From: Undaria pinnatifida
Taxonomy: Eukaryota; Sar; Phaeophyceae; Laminariales; Alariaceae
Direction: 5' to 3'
Assembly (NCBI GenBank): GCA_012845835.1
Contig: JABAKD010000020.1
Span: 20,009,606 to 20,073,605, forward strand
Length of the DNA stretch: 64,000 nt
In this document: in pieces, positions 52,501 through 62,568 of the stretch
Layout: the number at the start of each line of letters is the position of its first letter
Numbering within the stretch: position 1 is the first letter of the stretch
The notes under the pieces: generated by a model
Databases searched by the model: none
What the model was told of the DNA's origin: nothing
Seen by the model: the letters and a program-made list of their open reading frames with translations, nothing else
Made by a program: the position numbers and the translations under genes

Positions 52501-55272
52501 AGCTACTAAAAAAATGTTTACAGCACCAGTCATCAACACCAGCCATCAACACCAGTGATAAGACGAGGTCGCTTTACCTCTCTCAAACTCCCGAACATAT
52601 ATTAGATGAGCCACAAGAAGTTTTACGCATTACAGTGTTTTAAAGGCTGGTTTTGCATTTTTGGGTGCATTTTTAACAGATCACATGACGACTTAGACCC
52701 AACCAAACCCTAACCCTAACCCTAACCCTAACCCTAACCTTAATGGCTAATGGCTAATGGCTAATGGCTAAGCCTACGACTCGACGCGCCGCTTCGCCGC
52801 GCAAATAGGATAATCTGACGCAAATCATTTGTGGACAACCTAAAAGAACGTACCTGGTAGTATTGTTGGTTCGGCTGTATGTGGTATGTTTGGGGGTTTC
52901 AGAACGCGGTGAAGCCTACCAGGGTACTGGGTAAAACCGCCAAAAGACACAGATGTGGAAGTGTGACTGCCGTACAGTAGGGTGGCATTGCGATTTCCCC
53001 GGTTCTACACCGAGGAGCGCTGATACACGAACAAGATGTCCGTGCGGCCGTATGACATGAAAAAAAAACGTATGATATCATACCGCATGATACACTCACC
53101 TTCTGTGGAAGGGTCATCACTGACGTTTTCGCGGCCCAACCCTTCGTTCAAAGACGGCTTCGACGACGCCAGGCTAACGCTGCAGTTCGCTCCAAGAATA
53201 TCACGCCCATTCGCCTAAAAAAACGCACACGTTATATCATACAACAGCAGTACCATACAACACATAAATTAAAAGGGCACAAGACATCGCAAATGGAAAC
53301 GCCTTCGCAAGGTACCACGTAACGAACGAGACAACTGCACTACAACGTCTATGCAGACGGGAACAGCATGTTACATTTATTTCTGTTTTTTTTTTCTTCA
53401 CCTAGTTTCAGCGGTTGTATCTCGCGGAGAGATTGAAATGACTCTTTCTGTTGTCAGGAACAATTAATACTTTTTGCGAGAGCGTTCTATAGCGAACAGT
53501 AGCTCACGCCAGGCATCATACAGGGGCTGGTATCCAAGTTTTAACGATGGCGAAGGATATACCGAAGGGCCAAAATAGTTCACCAGTTAATTCCAATGAG
53601 CGTGCAGAACCGTAACTGAAGTAGTATGCAGATAACTATTAACACAGTAACTGGCAGCAAACTTTAAACAATACTTCAGTTGTATGGTTACATACGATAC
53701 TACGACTTGTAAGCTATAGCGATGCAGCAGGAACATGACGAGCACGTTACCTGCAGCGCGGCGTTAGCCCCTTCCTCTCCCACAAACACTAGAGCCGCCC
53801 TCTGCGACTTGCCTGTAAGGGCGTTCACCGAGCAAAGCACCAAACAGTCATTGGATAGTTGCATGAACAACAAACGATGCATGAAAGTAACCAGCAACCA
53901 GAATCCCCGACGACAACCCCTAATCTTTACAAGGTCCGGCAATAAATGCAAGCCCGATGCGGAAGTGAGGCAATGAGGTACTGCTATCATAAACCCAAGA
54001 CTCGTTGGTAACTGGCCGGTGTCCCCATCGAGGACCAACGCCCGAATGGGTAGGGCGGACCGTAGCTGGATCAAGGCTGGCGGAAGGCTGTTTTCTCATG
54101 GACGGGGGTTCTGTTAGTGGGTGAGCTTGCGCATGTCCCACACTACCCGGAATGATGTCGTTTCGGGTGGCTATCGGTGCAGGGGTCAGGTCGGGTCGAC
54201 ATACTCACGCATCGGTATACAACGGCAGCTTGCGCTACTGGATGGAGTAAAGTACGAGTAACGGGAACCGCCGGTAGGAACAGCTGTCGCTATCGCTATC
54301 ACTATCGCTATAACGAGAACCAAAGGGCGCGCCAGCTATGTTGGATTGGGAATGCAATGGAGTCAAATCGACACACGACGTGCATGAAAATACGTGGAAT
54401 TGCGCTGAGCTCAAGCTTTATTGTTTATTTTGCCCCATCCGCCGGAAGGTGGAAAAAAAAAAGGAAAAAAAAGACTCGTATCCCCATGCAGAGAGACCAA
54501 AGGATTGAAGCATCCATTGGCCGACCCGGGGATGCGTATATATTATCCCCTACCCAATATCTCAGACTTCCGCACACTTTTCAAGCACTCCTCATATCGA
54601 CCTTATAAGTAGCGTCAGACTAGTAGCTACTACTTTGTAACCTTCCAATGGGCGAAATCACTGCACTATAAATAGTAGGACGACAAACAGCTGGACGGCT
54701 TTACCTCTATAATACGGGGCATTCACCCCTTCCAAAATGCACTCAACACACCATCAATACTCCATTAACACTTCGAGTTAGCGCGGAAATACTATAAATG
54801 GGTGCGTTTGTCAGTTCTTACAATACAACGCTCACACGTTAACCCTTGCAGTCCTTGTGGGACTTGGTTATAGTGTACCGCCCAAAAAAGTAACGAGAGA
54901 GAGGTGAATCTAATCAAGTGCCTAGGAGGGGCGAGTGAGCTTTGCAATGCTCCACGGGTGTATTTGCAGCTGTCGGCTACACGCTTCGGGCTCATCTCCT
55001 ACCCCAGCAGCTCGGATTGCCTCGTGTGGCTGATGCTGTAATCAAGCTACTCTTTCTCGACAATTTTTCCCTGTCAAGTCCCACAGCAAGGGGTTGAAAC
55101 GGCAAATATGATCCTGCAGTACACAAATTCCAAGTACTCCGTCCCCCGTGACGATGACGATGACGGTCACGATTACCATGACGGTCATGAACGATATTTG
55201 CCACACTTCGTACTCACTTTCTTCGTGGGTCTGCAGGAGAAGCTTGGAGATTTCGCCGTACGCCGAGAACAC
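46290..55272 (-). CDS. RRM protein resembling plant BPA1 (Binding Partner of ACD11), seven exons
   Basis: Exons, in transcript order: 55272-55218, 53812-53751, 53214-53100, 51999-51869, 50622-50531, 47380-47320 and 46520-46290. All have GT-AG borders and agreeing phases; 747 nt give 248 codons and TAG. The first three rebuild most of an RNA-recognition fold: VFSAYGEISKLLLQ, the RNP1-like KSQRAALVFVGEEGANAAL, and NGRDILGANCSVSLASS. The next exons give the helical repeats typical of the BPA1 group: AEWIRGIFAQGMVYTRLFDE, KLGVSQKAKAIA, ELDEKHDVSGKFVAAAMTAH and LGVSEAATRWAQKTKES. The tail is Ala/Pro/Asn-rich. RNP1 lacks the usual aromatic pair, so RNA binding may be weak. In plants the family binds the lipid-transfer protein ACD11; a like role here is inference. 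The first strand of the RRM and the start codon are missing. Confidence 0.9.
47320..47380 (-). CDS. BPA1-like gene, LGVSEAATRW exon
   Basis: 61 nt, acceptor tgttgtgttgcag, donor gtgcgt; supplies the third base of the preceding Lys codon. Confidence 0.87.
47587..48355. repeat. Inverted repeat family R11
   Basis: Arms 47587-47805 and 48140-48355 are reverse complements at about 85 percent (ACGGCTCCCAGCCGGTGACA; GTACATCCTATATCTG). Single-arm relatives: 51180-51350 and 59939-60037. The whole lies in a BPA1-like intron. Confidence 0.85.
48069..48400. repeat. 40-bp direct repeat straddling the right arm
   Basis: GCCTCTCCAATTACTTGACG plus CCGCGATTCTAAAGCGAT occurs at 48066-48103 and 48358-48396. 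Confidence 0.85.
48919..49210 (-). pseudogene. Four copies of a BPA1-like exon end
   Basis: Minus-strand segments 49210-49175, 49140-49105, 49024-48994 and 48953-48919 repeat the last 30-35 bases of exon 50622-50531. In frame they read SHAKAVQVGT, HAKPTEVDTK, AVEVDTK and HAKAIDVVTK. The first keeps the donor gtgagt; others have gttaat, attaat or tgagca. Two are preceded by an acceptor-like TTTTAG or TTATAG. Confidence 0.75.
49211..50288. other. Intron of the BPA1-like gene
   Basis: A plus-strand frame is open from 49504 to 50013 except for one TGA at 49720, without recognisable domains. I do not call it a gene. Confidence 0.4.
50289..50380 (-). repeat. Dispersed repeat family R4, copy 4
   Basis: AACCCCTTTTTAG, GCCTCAAAACCCCTCCCTG and GGCTTTCCAGTTGAAAGGCG in reverse. 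Confidence 0.65.
50531..50622 (-). CDS. BPA1-like gene, DEKHDVSGK exon
   Basis: 92 nt, acceptor gtttgtgcag, donor gtgagt. Its 3 prime end is copied four times in the next intron. Confidence 0.88.
51180..51350 (+). repeat. Family R11, single arm
   Basis: GCGCAGGATCTGTGTA, GCTAGATCACGCAGACCG and ACGGCTCCCACCTCCGGTA match 47640-47800. Confidence 0.7.
51869..51999 (-). CDS. BPA1-like gene, first helical exon
   Basis: 131 nt, acceptor gtgatcag, donor gtcagc; completes the split Gly codon. Confidence 0.88.
52110..52285. repeat. GATATGAT microsatellite
   Basis: About 20 GATATGATGAT units with GATACCATGAT variants. Confidence 0.9.
52706..52770. repeat. Telomere-type tract joined to a TAATGGC array
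   Basis: Six CCCTAA units run directly into five TAATGGC units. Confidence 0.9.
53100..53214 (-). CDS. BPA1-like gene, exon closing the RRM
   Basis: 115 nt, acceptor gttttttTAG, donor gtgagt; last RRM strand CSVSLASS, then an acidic linker. Confidence 0.87.
53751..53812 (-). CDS. BPA1-like gene, RNP1 exon
   Basis: 62 nt, acceptor cccttacag, donor gtaacg. AGC Ser codon is split with the exon before. Confidence 0.87.
54229..54480 (+). repeat. Dispersed repeat family R13, copy 1
   Basis: CTTGCGCTAC, CGCTATCGCTA, ATGAAAATACGTGGAA and CATCCGCCGGA, shared in order with 61952-62145. Confidence 0.75.
55218..55272 (-). CDS. BPA1-like gene, first exon found
   Basis: 55 nt after acceptor aaccctttcag, donor gtgagt; VFSAYGEISKLLLQTHEE. 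Confidence 0.85.
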
Positions 55273-56138
55273 CTGAAAGGGTTGTTTGGGAAAAGGGAGG
55301 CGTTTCATCACGACGCCAAACAGCCACACCGCATTGAATTTTGGCTATGAACTTCATACAGCAGTCACCAACAGCAGTCTGTAGACTATTGCTTGGTACT
55401 ATTGCTTGGTATTATCAAACACCTCGTGTGTACTACATAAAAACGCTACCAGGGAGTAGTTAGAGTAATCGTGTTGTAAATAGGATAGAGCAGGCAGCGG
55501 TGCAAGTCTGCCCGCTCGCGCACCGGAATAATCCCACGAACCTCTGATGCTGTCTACTGTATGATTACAAACGGTCCAGGGGATGTGCTTTTACGTACCG
55601 GTATGTACTGGTGCAGAGTGCTGCAGACCTGCGGGGTTACCAGCTACGACGGAGGGACCAAAGCCGCACCGACTACTGCAACTACTGCACCTACTGCACC
55701 AACTGCAACTACTGCAACTACTGCATGAACAGCGAGTAATCTCGTGCGCAACAAGTCCCGAAAAGCTCCTTCGTACGCATATTTTACACTTTGCGTTGCT
55801 CCGAGCATAACACGAGCAACGAGGCATATCAGCAATATCCTGTACCGGGCAAGGATGTATGTTGAGCTGATGCTCACGTTGGCGAGTCTCACCACCTATG
55901 GCAGATAGGGTCTAACAGCTCAGCTCATTTAAGGGAGGTGGGTGATGGGCGCGATATGACAATGGTTTTTAGCTCTGCGGTGGCGACCGTTCAGCAGCAA
56001 CTTAGGGGCTAGTTCGCTCACAAACAGTGAGGTCTGGTATTATATGGTATTCTACCAGGTTATGTCTGAGGGATTTTCAAGTTGATAAGACCAAGGCTAT
56101 GATACGGGCGATATCTCGACTTTCAATACCCAGTATAG
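55273..56138. other. Region expected to hold the 5 prime end of the BPA1-like gene
   Basis: On the minus strand, VVRLAN followed by donor gtgagc (55895-55878) would fit the first RRM strand and phase 0, but no ATG is linked to it and about ten residues would still be missing before VFSAYGE. A CTACTGCAA microsatellite is at 55668-55728. Confidence 0.35.
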
Positions 56139-56350
56139 GCCATTCGATGCGAGTCGAATAGGGAAGGAAGTGCTGACGTCTTCTCGAGATAAAAATGAAG
56201 GCACGTACCGTAGCGGGGAGGGGGAATAACAGCCTGCGTAGTGACCGTGGGTCTGAGGTACGTCTAGGGAGGGAGAAAAAGAAAGAAAAGGGTGAAGACA
56301 ACAGATGGGATGAGCAAAAAAAAAAAAAAAAAAGAAAGGCCACTCCAGAG
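56139..56350 (+). repeat. Dispersed repeat family R12, copy 2
   Basis: CATTCGATGCGAGTCGAATA, CTTCTCGAGATAAAAATGAA, GACCGTGGGTCTGAGG and a long A run. Confidence 0.75.
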
Positions 56351-56572
56351 GGGGCTCCGTACCTCGGTCAGAAACCGACAAAAAAATGATATTGCCAGCG
56401 CGTAGCAAAGCATTCAACCGTTCCAAGGCGGCGATGCACATCTCGAACAAACCGAAATACTCAAAACCTCAAACACTTATAACCTCAGGACCTCACGGTT
56501 GCAAATAATGAGGGTAGCAGAAGGCGCGGGGACTATTGATAGACGAAAACATCACCCACCTACCGTGCGTAG

Positions 56573-56706
56573 CCTTCAAATACAATGGTTGCACTCCTTC
56601 AAATACAATGATTGCACTCCTTCAAACGATGGTGACACACCTTCAAATACAATGGTTGCACTCCTTCAAACAATGGTGGCACACCTTCGAATACAATGGT
56701 TGCACA
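56573..56706. repeat. CTTCAAATACAATGGTTGCA minisatellite
   Basis: Six units of 23-26 bp; two are the shorter CTTCAAACAATGGTGGCACAC type. Confidence 0.9.
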
Positions 56707-57604
56707 TAGTTGGCCTCGGTTAGCACCGACGCCGTAGAGCATTATATGCATTTTGGGGTTGGCGTTGGTTCGCAACGACGCTGTAAAACGTGCCAGTCAC
56801 TGCGCGAGCTAGACAACCAGGGTACCGTTTTTTTTTTTTTGGCGGTCACCATGATGGTTATCAAGTTTGATCATATTGTGCGGGGCGGAGAATCCTAACT
56901 CCGCACAAGGGGAATTATCGTATCACGTAGTGTGAATATGGTAAGGCACCCACGAGGCAGTTACATATTAATACCCATTGCTGTCTCTGGAGTGGCCACA
57001 CCAGAAAACAAAGTAGCTCATTGGCGCTGTCATCCATAAGCAAGAAAGTAGGCACAAGGTGCCGAAGTCCGTGTTGCGAGCAGTTCTTGGAAGATGCAGT
57101 TTATCCTTCATGCGACTCGCCGAACACCTCACGGTGCTTCGCGCTTGGTGCAAGCAATGTCTGCCTGGTTGAGGAAAACCCGACGTGCTCCGTCCCGGCG
57201 TAGTAAGGATGCGAGGGTCTATGGTCATACGATTACGGCCACGCACAAACTGAGTACACCCCCCCCACCCCTCCCCCCCGTGTCTGGCACAACCCATTTT
57301 CAACCCCTGCCGTATATATTGGTCATTTTGTCAACCACACGGAGCGTGCGGATGGCGAGTCATGTACCTATGCTACATATGGGAAGATTTCCACGACGTA
57401 TTTATCTTACCAAGAGTCGCCGTTTTGATTCTGCGTGCCCACCTTCAAGTGGAGAAAAAAAAAACGGTTCTGCAAACCATCTAATTAAGGGTTTATGAGT
57501 GGTGTGCTATCTTGCGTGATACGATAGTCTATGGGTACGAACTATTACCATTACCTTTACCAGGAAATAGCTATGGTTAGCTATGGTTAGCTGTGGTTAG
57601 CTAT
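56707..57604. other. No firm gene; one Cys-rich reading frame
   Basis: 57021-57203 plus encodes CRSPCCEQFLEDAVYPSCDS and ends ENPTCSVPA, eight Cys in about 50 residues. It might be a last exon of a Cys-rich protein, but no acceptor is convincing. A GGTTAGCTAT tandem precedes the next element. Confidence 0.3.
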
Positions 57605-58793
57605 GGTTAAGGTCGGTAACGTTTTTTTAGGCGGATTCAGGTGGGGCGGTTTTGTAATACGGTGGATTGTTTTGGCAGTAGCGGTATTTCGGTTTTAGGC
57701 GGCAAGGAAACTTGGAAGTAAGTGGTAATTACAAATATGGCGGTAATTTTTCGGCGATAATGCCACACAGCGGTAATTGTTTTGGCGGTAGGTGTTTTTT
57801 TTTCGGTTTTTGGCGGTATCTTTTTCGGCGGTAGGCGGTAAACACAAAAAATGGCGATATTTTTTCGGCGGTAATGCAAAACGGCGGCATTCGTTTTGGC
57901 GGTAGGAGTTTTTCGTTTTTCGGCGGTAACGTAAACGTCAACCTACAACTTGGGCGGTTTTGCGGTGCCTAGCCATGTTTTGGGAGCCCGAACCTCTTTC
58001 CGACGGCTACTCTTGTTCCCTTTGAACGGTCGGGTTGCACGGCGAGCTCAAACGATGTATTGAGGCAAAACCAACGGGAAAAGTGTAGTGACCTATTTCA
58101 CCATGAATGTAATCGAGCAGCCTCATGCGAAACGCACGAACAGAGAGGGCAACAAAACTGTACCACCCAGAAACCACAATAATAATATGCTGATCGAATG
58201 CCGTGACGTTTTAAATTGTAAATGATCAACAACAAATCTCCTGGGGTATAGCCCCAGCCTATTAATAGTCTAAATTATCATTTTTCCCTTTTCTCCCTGC
58301 ACTACTATTACGAGTTCTCCCCGCCTCGTCCGCAAGAGCCACTCGCCGTCCCCACGTCCCCACACGGCCACAACAGGGTTCTACCGAGAGGGGGTCCGCA
58401 GAACCAAAAGAACAAAGAACGCAGACGAACACGGAACAAAGAACACGAGTGATATCCAGTGCAGGCGGTACCAGTGTCGCCGGTATGTTTTGGGCGGTGT
58501 CTAGAGTTGGCGGTACTTTTTGGGCGGTGTCGAGGGTTGGCGGCATTCATTCGGCGGAAGGCGGTAATTGCGATTTAGGCCGGTATTTTTTCGGTGGTAT
58601 TGCAATACGGCGGCAATACGGCGGTATTTTTTTGGCGGCAGATGGGATTTCGCTTTTCGGCGGTAAAGACTCTGGCGGTAGGCGGTAATTACACAATATG
58701 GCGGTAAACCGCGGAATTACCGGGACCGCCCACCAGGGCGGTAATGTCACGGCGGCAATATTACCGACCTCAACAATATTACCGACCTTAACC
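57605..58793. mobile_element. TIR element packed with GGCGGT motifs
   Basis: Ends GGTTAAGGTCGGTAAC (57605-57620) and ATTACCGACCTTAACC (58778-58793) are inverted repeats matching at 15 of 16. GGCGGTAAT/GGCGGTATTTTT motifs fill 57630-57960 and 58465-58760 in the same direction. No transposase ORF; minus-strand PPK-rich frames are translations of the motif. Subterminal motif arrays of this kind are known in hAT and MULE elements; the class here is undetermined. Confidence 0.7.
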
Positions 58794-59356
58794 CTGTTAA
58801 CAAGAGTATCTACGCGGCGATTGCTGTACGCGTGATATGACATGATACGAATAAACGAAACACGTTTACTCGACTCCACCTGGTTTTCCAGATTCCAACG
58901 GAATTTCCGATTTTACGGGACCGTCAGGCTTTCCCCGTGTACAATTCACATCGTTTCGTATACTACCATAGTTGCTTAGTTACTCAACCCTGTTCAGCAC
59001 TGCTGCACTCATGTGTTGGGGTCAAAATGCTTCAAATTAGCAGGAAATTAGTGAAGGATTTCTGCAAGGGAACAGGGCCTAAATCCTTTAGCAAGTTGTC
59101 AGGAGAAAATACGTTGACCTCTTGACAGACCGACGGCAATTCTCCAACAATTGACCTTGACTGACGGAAAATTGCTAAGTTTTAGAATGGAACGATCGGT
59201 TTGACACCCTTGACTGACCGCTGGACGTTTCCCTTGACTGACCGTCCCCTGATATCTGTGCTTTTTAGCACTGCACTACTGCTATTAATAGTCCTGCGTG
59301 TTATTCATACGATCTTTTAACCCATTCTCGTCCATGACAACCAGCGTTCGTCTCCT
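58794..59356. other. No gene seen
   Basis: TTGACTGACCG short repeats at 59150-59245; downstream of the next gene. Confidence 0.45.
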
Positions 59357-59383
59357 CTAGGAGACGAGCTCTATGGCCACAAA
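59357..59383 (-). CDS. Unrecognised gene, terminal 27-nt exon
   Basis: FVAIELVS and TAG; chosen because the acceptor is excellent and the phase matches. Confidence 0.55.
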   Translation of the reverse strand, partial: FVAIELVS

Positions 59384-59785
59384 CTGCAAGAGAGAAACAT
59401 ACATTACATCGCAACTGTACAGTAGTGATATTTGGCCATGCAATGCAAACAAATGAAATGTGCAGTTGGGGACCAAACACTTGGAACTACACTGCAGTAG
59501 ACTCCTTTTTTTGGACTTAGGATAACGATCTATTATCACGGTCCAATACTACAGTGCACTCATTTCAGGACTTGGCAAAATGATGTATTAATATTACGCT
59601 TTTATAGCTTGATTATTATGCTTGGTTGGAAGCTGGAGATACCTGCACGATGGAAGACTCCGTCAGCTCTTGGTCCAGCAGCGGCAGGCCCTGCACGAGA
59701 ATAGCTCTGGAAGCCTCAAGCTCAGTGATGGGGTGGGACATTTCGTCGCCCTTGCTTGGCTTCATGGGCGTGGTAGACGAGAATT
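59357..59785 (-). CDS. Unrecognised gene, last two exons
   Basis: Exon 59785-59643 (143 nt; acceptor ggtctctgccag, donor gtatct) and terminal exon 59383-59357 (27 nt; acceptor tttctctcttgcag) join in phase 0. The product end reads SSTTPMKPSKGDEMSHPITE, then LEASRAILVQGLPLLDQELT and SSIVQFVAIELVS before TAG. The first exon starts in phase 2, so upstream exons exist. Both splice junctions are strong and the protein looks soluble and helical. I do not recognise the family. Candidate upstream minus-strand exons (DDVTSFLLLVLAQ with donor gtaagt, ending at 60986; an ATG with good context near 61564 followed by donor gtgagc) do not yet join in phase. Confidence 0.6.
59643..59785 (-). CDS. Unrecognised gene, penultimate exon
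   Basis: Two bases plus 47 codons. Confidence 0.6.
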
Positions 59786-59938
59786 CTGGCAGAGACCGTG
59801 TGCGACGCAAGGCGCAAGAAGAAGACACAAAAGCAGAAGAACACCGTTAGCCGTTACGAGGTACCATGGTAGCATGGTGGTAGCTCGTATGAAAGTTGCA
59901 CACGTGGGCCAGATGAGATGCTGTACAAGTATTAAGAT

Positions 59939-60037
59939 GATGTATCCCCACTTGATGATCTAAAGGTTTCAAGGGACATCTGTTTGGTCTAGTTTATGTT
60001 GCCGGGTGGGGGCTGTGCGATCTGCATAATCTAGCAA
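59939..60037 (-). repeat. Family R11, single-arm fragment
   Basis: GTATCCCCACTTGATGATCT matches 48140-48160; GATCTGCATAATCTAGCA matches the far part. Confidence 0.65.
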
Positions 60038-60985
60038 CGGTTTTCAAAGTTGGATGCGCATTTCTTACGGCTGGGCATTGGCTCAGTATGTACTGGCAGT
60101 AGTAATCTACTGGCGCAGTAGTAAACTACTGGCAGTAGTCATCTAATGGCGCAGTAGTAATCTCCTGGCAGTTGCAATCTACTGATTGGCCCGGCCAGTA
60201 TGGTCGCCAGTGGTTTTTATCTGATGTACCACCAATAAACACGCCATATTATGGCGGCGGAAACCCACCAAATGCTGGCGAATAAGTTACAGTACTTCCG
60301 ACCCCCCCCCCCCCCCTTTCTCCGTTCCTTCCCTCACTCTTGGGGTGTTGTTCTCCTCTTCTTCTATAGACGTTTAGTACGGACGTGTATTTTTTTCGTT
60401 GTTGCAGATATCTGGTATATTATATCGAGTTGCGGTGTATGTATCCTATAGCTGCTCGTCTACATTGCCATGTTGTCATGTTGTCAACTCTGTTTTCTTT
60501 CCTTCTTGCTTTGTTGTTCACTTAGACTGGAACTAACTTTTTGGGGGTACCGTATGTTTTGGTTTTTGGGTTCGCTGAAATATCTCCGCCCCCCCCCCCC
60601 CCGGCTGTTGCCCCTTTTCACGCGTTCCTTCCTTCCACCTGTTTCCTGTTTGTACGCTAAAACATCTCCGCCACCCTCCGGTTGTTGAGATTTTTCGCGC
60701 GTTCCTTCCTTCCATTTTCTTCATTTTTGGTCTCTTAGGGTTAGGGTAACCCTCTGCGTTTGAGTATCCGCTAGCTGCTACCGGTTACAGGTAGCGTTCG
60801 CTCGTTTTTTGTTTTTCTTTTCGTTTTGTTCTTTTGTGTTTTTTTTGTGTATTTCGTTTGCTGGTGACACTCTAGCCGAAAAGGGTAGGAGTTCGATGGA
60901 GTAACACGAAATATTGTATATTAAATATCTACATATTAAATATGATATGTACGTGAAAACGATTTATACGAAGTAATGCACTTAC
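60038..60985. repeat. Gene-free, minisatellites and C runs
   Basis: ACTGGCAGTAGTAATCT units (60090-60185); C runs of 14 or more at 60303 and 60588; a 55-bp duplication (60581-60638 and 60662-60716; CGCGTTCCTTCCTTCCA). A short TTAGGGTTAGGG is at 60736. Confidence 0.6.
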
Positions 60986-61210
60986 CTGCGCGAGCACCAA
61001 CAACAAGAAGGACGTCACATCATCGCACACGCCACACGTTGCATGCATTTTTCTTGTTTTGACTTTTTCTTGGTGTTTTCTGTGTAGATGACCGCAATCA
61101 CCCCCGGCCAATACAGTTGTGAGTTTTGAGCCCCGATTGTGATCGGAAATGAAGCGAAATTGCGCATTTTTGGGGCCTCCGGCGGCGCCTCCAGCCCCCC
61201 CCCCCCTCAC
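60986..61210 (-). other. Possible exon with strong donor
   Basis: Minus-strand frame from an ATG at 61210 to donor gtaagt at 60985, ending DDVTSFLLLVLAQ. It starts in a G run and has no domain; low support. Confidence 0.25.
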
Positions 61211-61951
61211 GAGCCAGGGGGGGCCTAATGGCCGTGCTACGCTCGGCCAGTATACTGGACCAGTATATTGCTGCAGTCCAGTATACTATTTGATTTTTAC
61301 CACAGTATAATCGATACTGGCTGAGTCAGCCAGTGCCCAGCACTAGGAATTATATGTCCCAGAGCAGTTAATCCTTTGCAGCAAAAACGAACGGCCCACT
61401 TGGAACGAGATAAGCGGCAACTGATTGGTGCTGGGAGTGTTGCTTCATACGCTGGAGGCCCACGAGGGTATGGGTGCACATGGGATGGAATAGGACTCAC
61501 AGGGCGGAGCATGTGTGGGCGCCGTACGGCTCACCCGCGGCAGGAGCCACTCAATACCGCCATGGCCTGACCAGGAGGCTATCGAGGCAAAACACCGGTT
61601 TGCGAACGAGGATCTGGCGATATAATTTCTGGCAAAAGTGTGGTACCGATGTTCGCAGACTACTAATAGAAGTTGCAGTAATATTAGTCCTAGTCGAGCC
61701 ACGACGGCAATATCACAACTTCTAGATTTGCCACGAGGGGGCCACTTGGATGGCTAACACTGTCTTCTGTGGCGCTTGCGTTGCGGTATAGTTGCGTGTC
61801 AAGCTGTTCTCCAACTGTGGCAGGAACACTCGCTGCCGACGTGACGGCACCCACGCCCTACAGTGGAACTGCACCGTTACTAGCTGTTACTAGCCGTTAA
61901 ACAGCGGTCCCGCAGGAAAAGTCAGTTGACCTATTAGCTGTTCGGGTCGAT
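61211..61951. other. No gene firmly seen
   Basis: CCAGTATACTGGACCAGTAT repeats at 61249-61290. A minus-strand ATG with GCCATGG context near 61564 precedes donor gtgagc, a possible first exon. Confidence 0.35.
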
Positions 61952-62145
61952 TTAGCTTGCGCTGCCGGGGAAGTAACGAGGACCGCCGATCGGGACTGCT
62001 CGCGCTATCGCTACAGTGGGGACCGAAGGACACGCCAACTAGCGCTGGATTGCGAAGGCATATGAGTTAATCGACACAAGACGTGGATGAAAATACGTGG
62101 AAAGTGTGGTCATCCGCCGGAGGATACGTAAAAGAGAAAAAAAAA
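61952..62145 (+). repeat. Dispersed repeat family R13, copy 2
   Basis: Same order of words as 54229-54480, somewhat shorter. Confidence 0.75.
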
Positions 62146-62568
62146 GTCGGTTGCCCAAAATTCTCCAGTTTCACATCGGACACAGGCAAGTTGGAACGGA
62201 ACGAACGAATGCGAGCAGCCTCGTTCCATGCCAACCGTTCCAACGAGGTCGACTTGAGTTAAGACTTAAGAGACGCCCTGAGAGCGGTCAAATCGGCTCG
62301 TCGCGTCGTGTGACGTTTATACTAAAACCTAATGGAATAAGTGGGTACGAGGGTGAAAAAAATGGTCTACAAGTATCATTAATAATAGTCTGCACCACAC
62401 AAGGAGTACTGATGTAACGCATTTGGTGCCAAACAGCAGTAAACCTGTACCAGGTATCTTTTAACACGCATCGTGCGACTACGAGTACGAGTGCAAGCAC
62501 GGCAAGTGCGGGGATGATTTGCTGCTATTAATAGCCCACACGCACACCAAGTACCACCAGGTATATGA
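62146..62568. other. No gene seen
   Basis: Overlapping ORFs without domains or splice context. Confidence 0.4.

Noticed and set aside
57637-58879. Pro/Lys-rich minus-strand ORFs
   Set aside because: They are translations of the GGCGGT motif in a TIR element.
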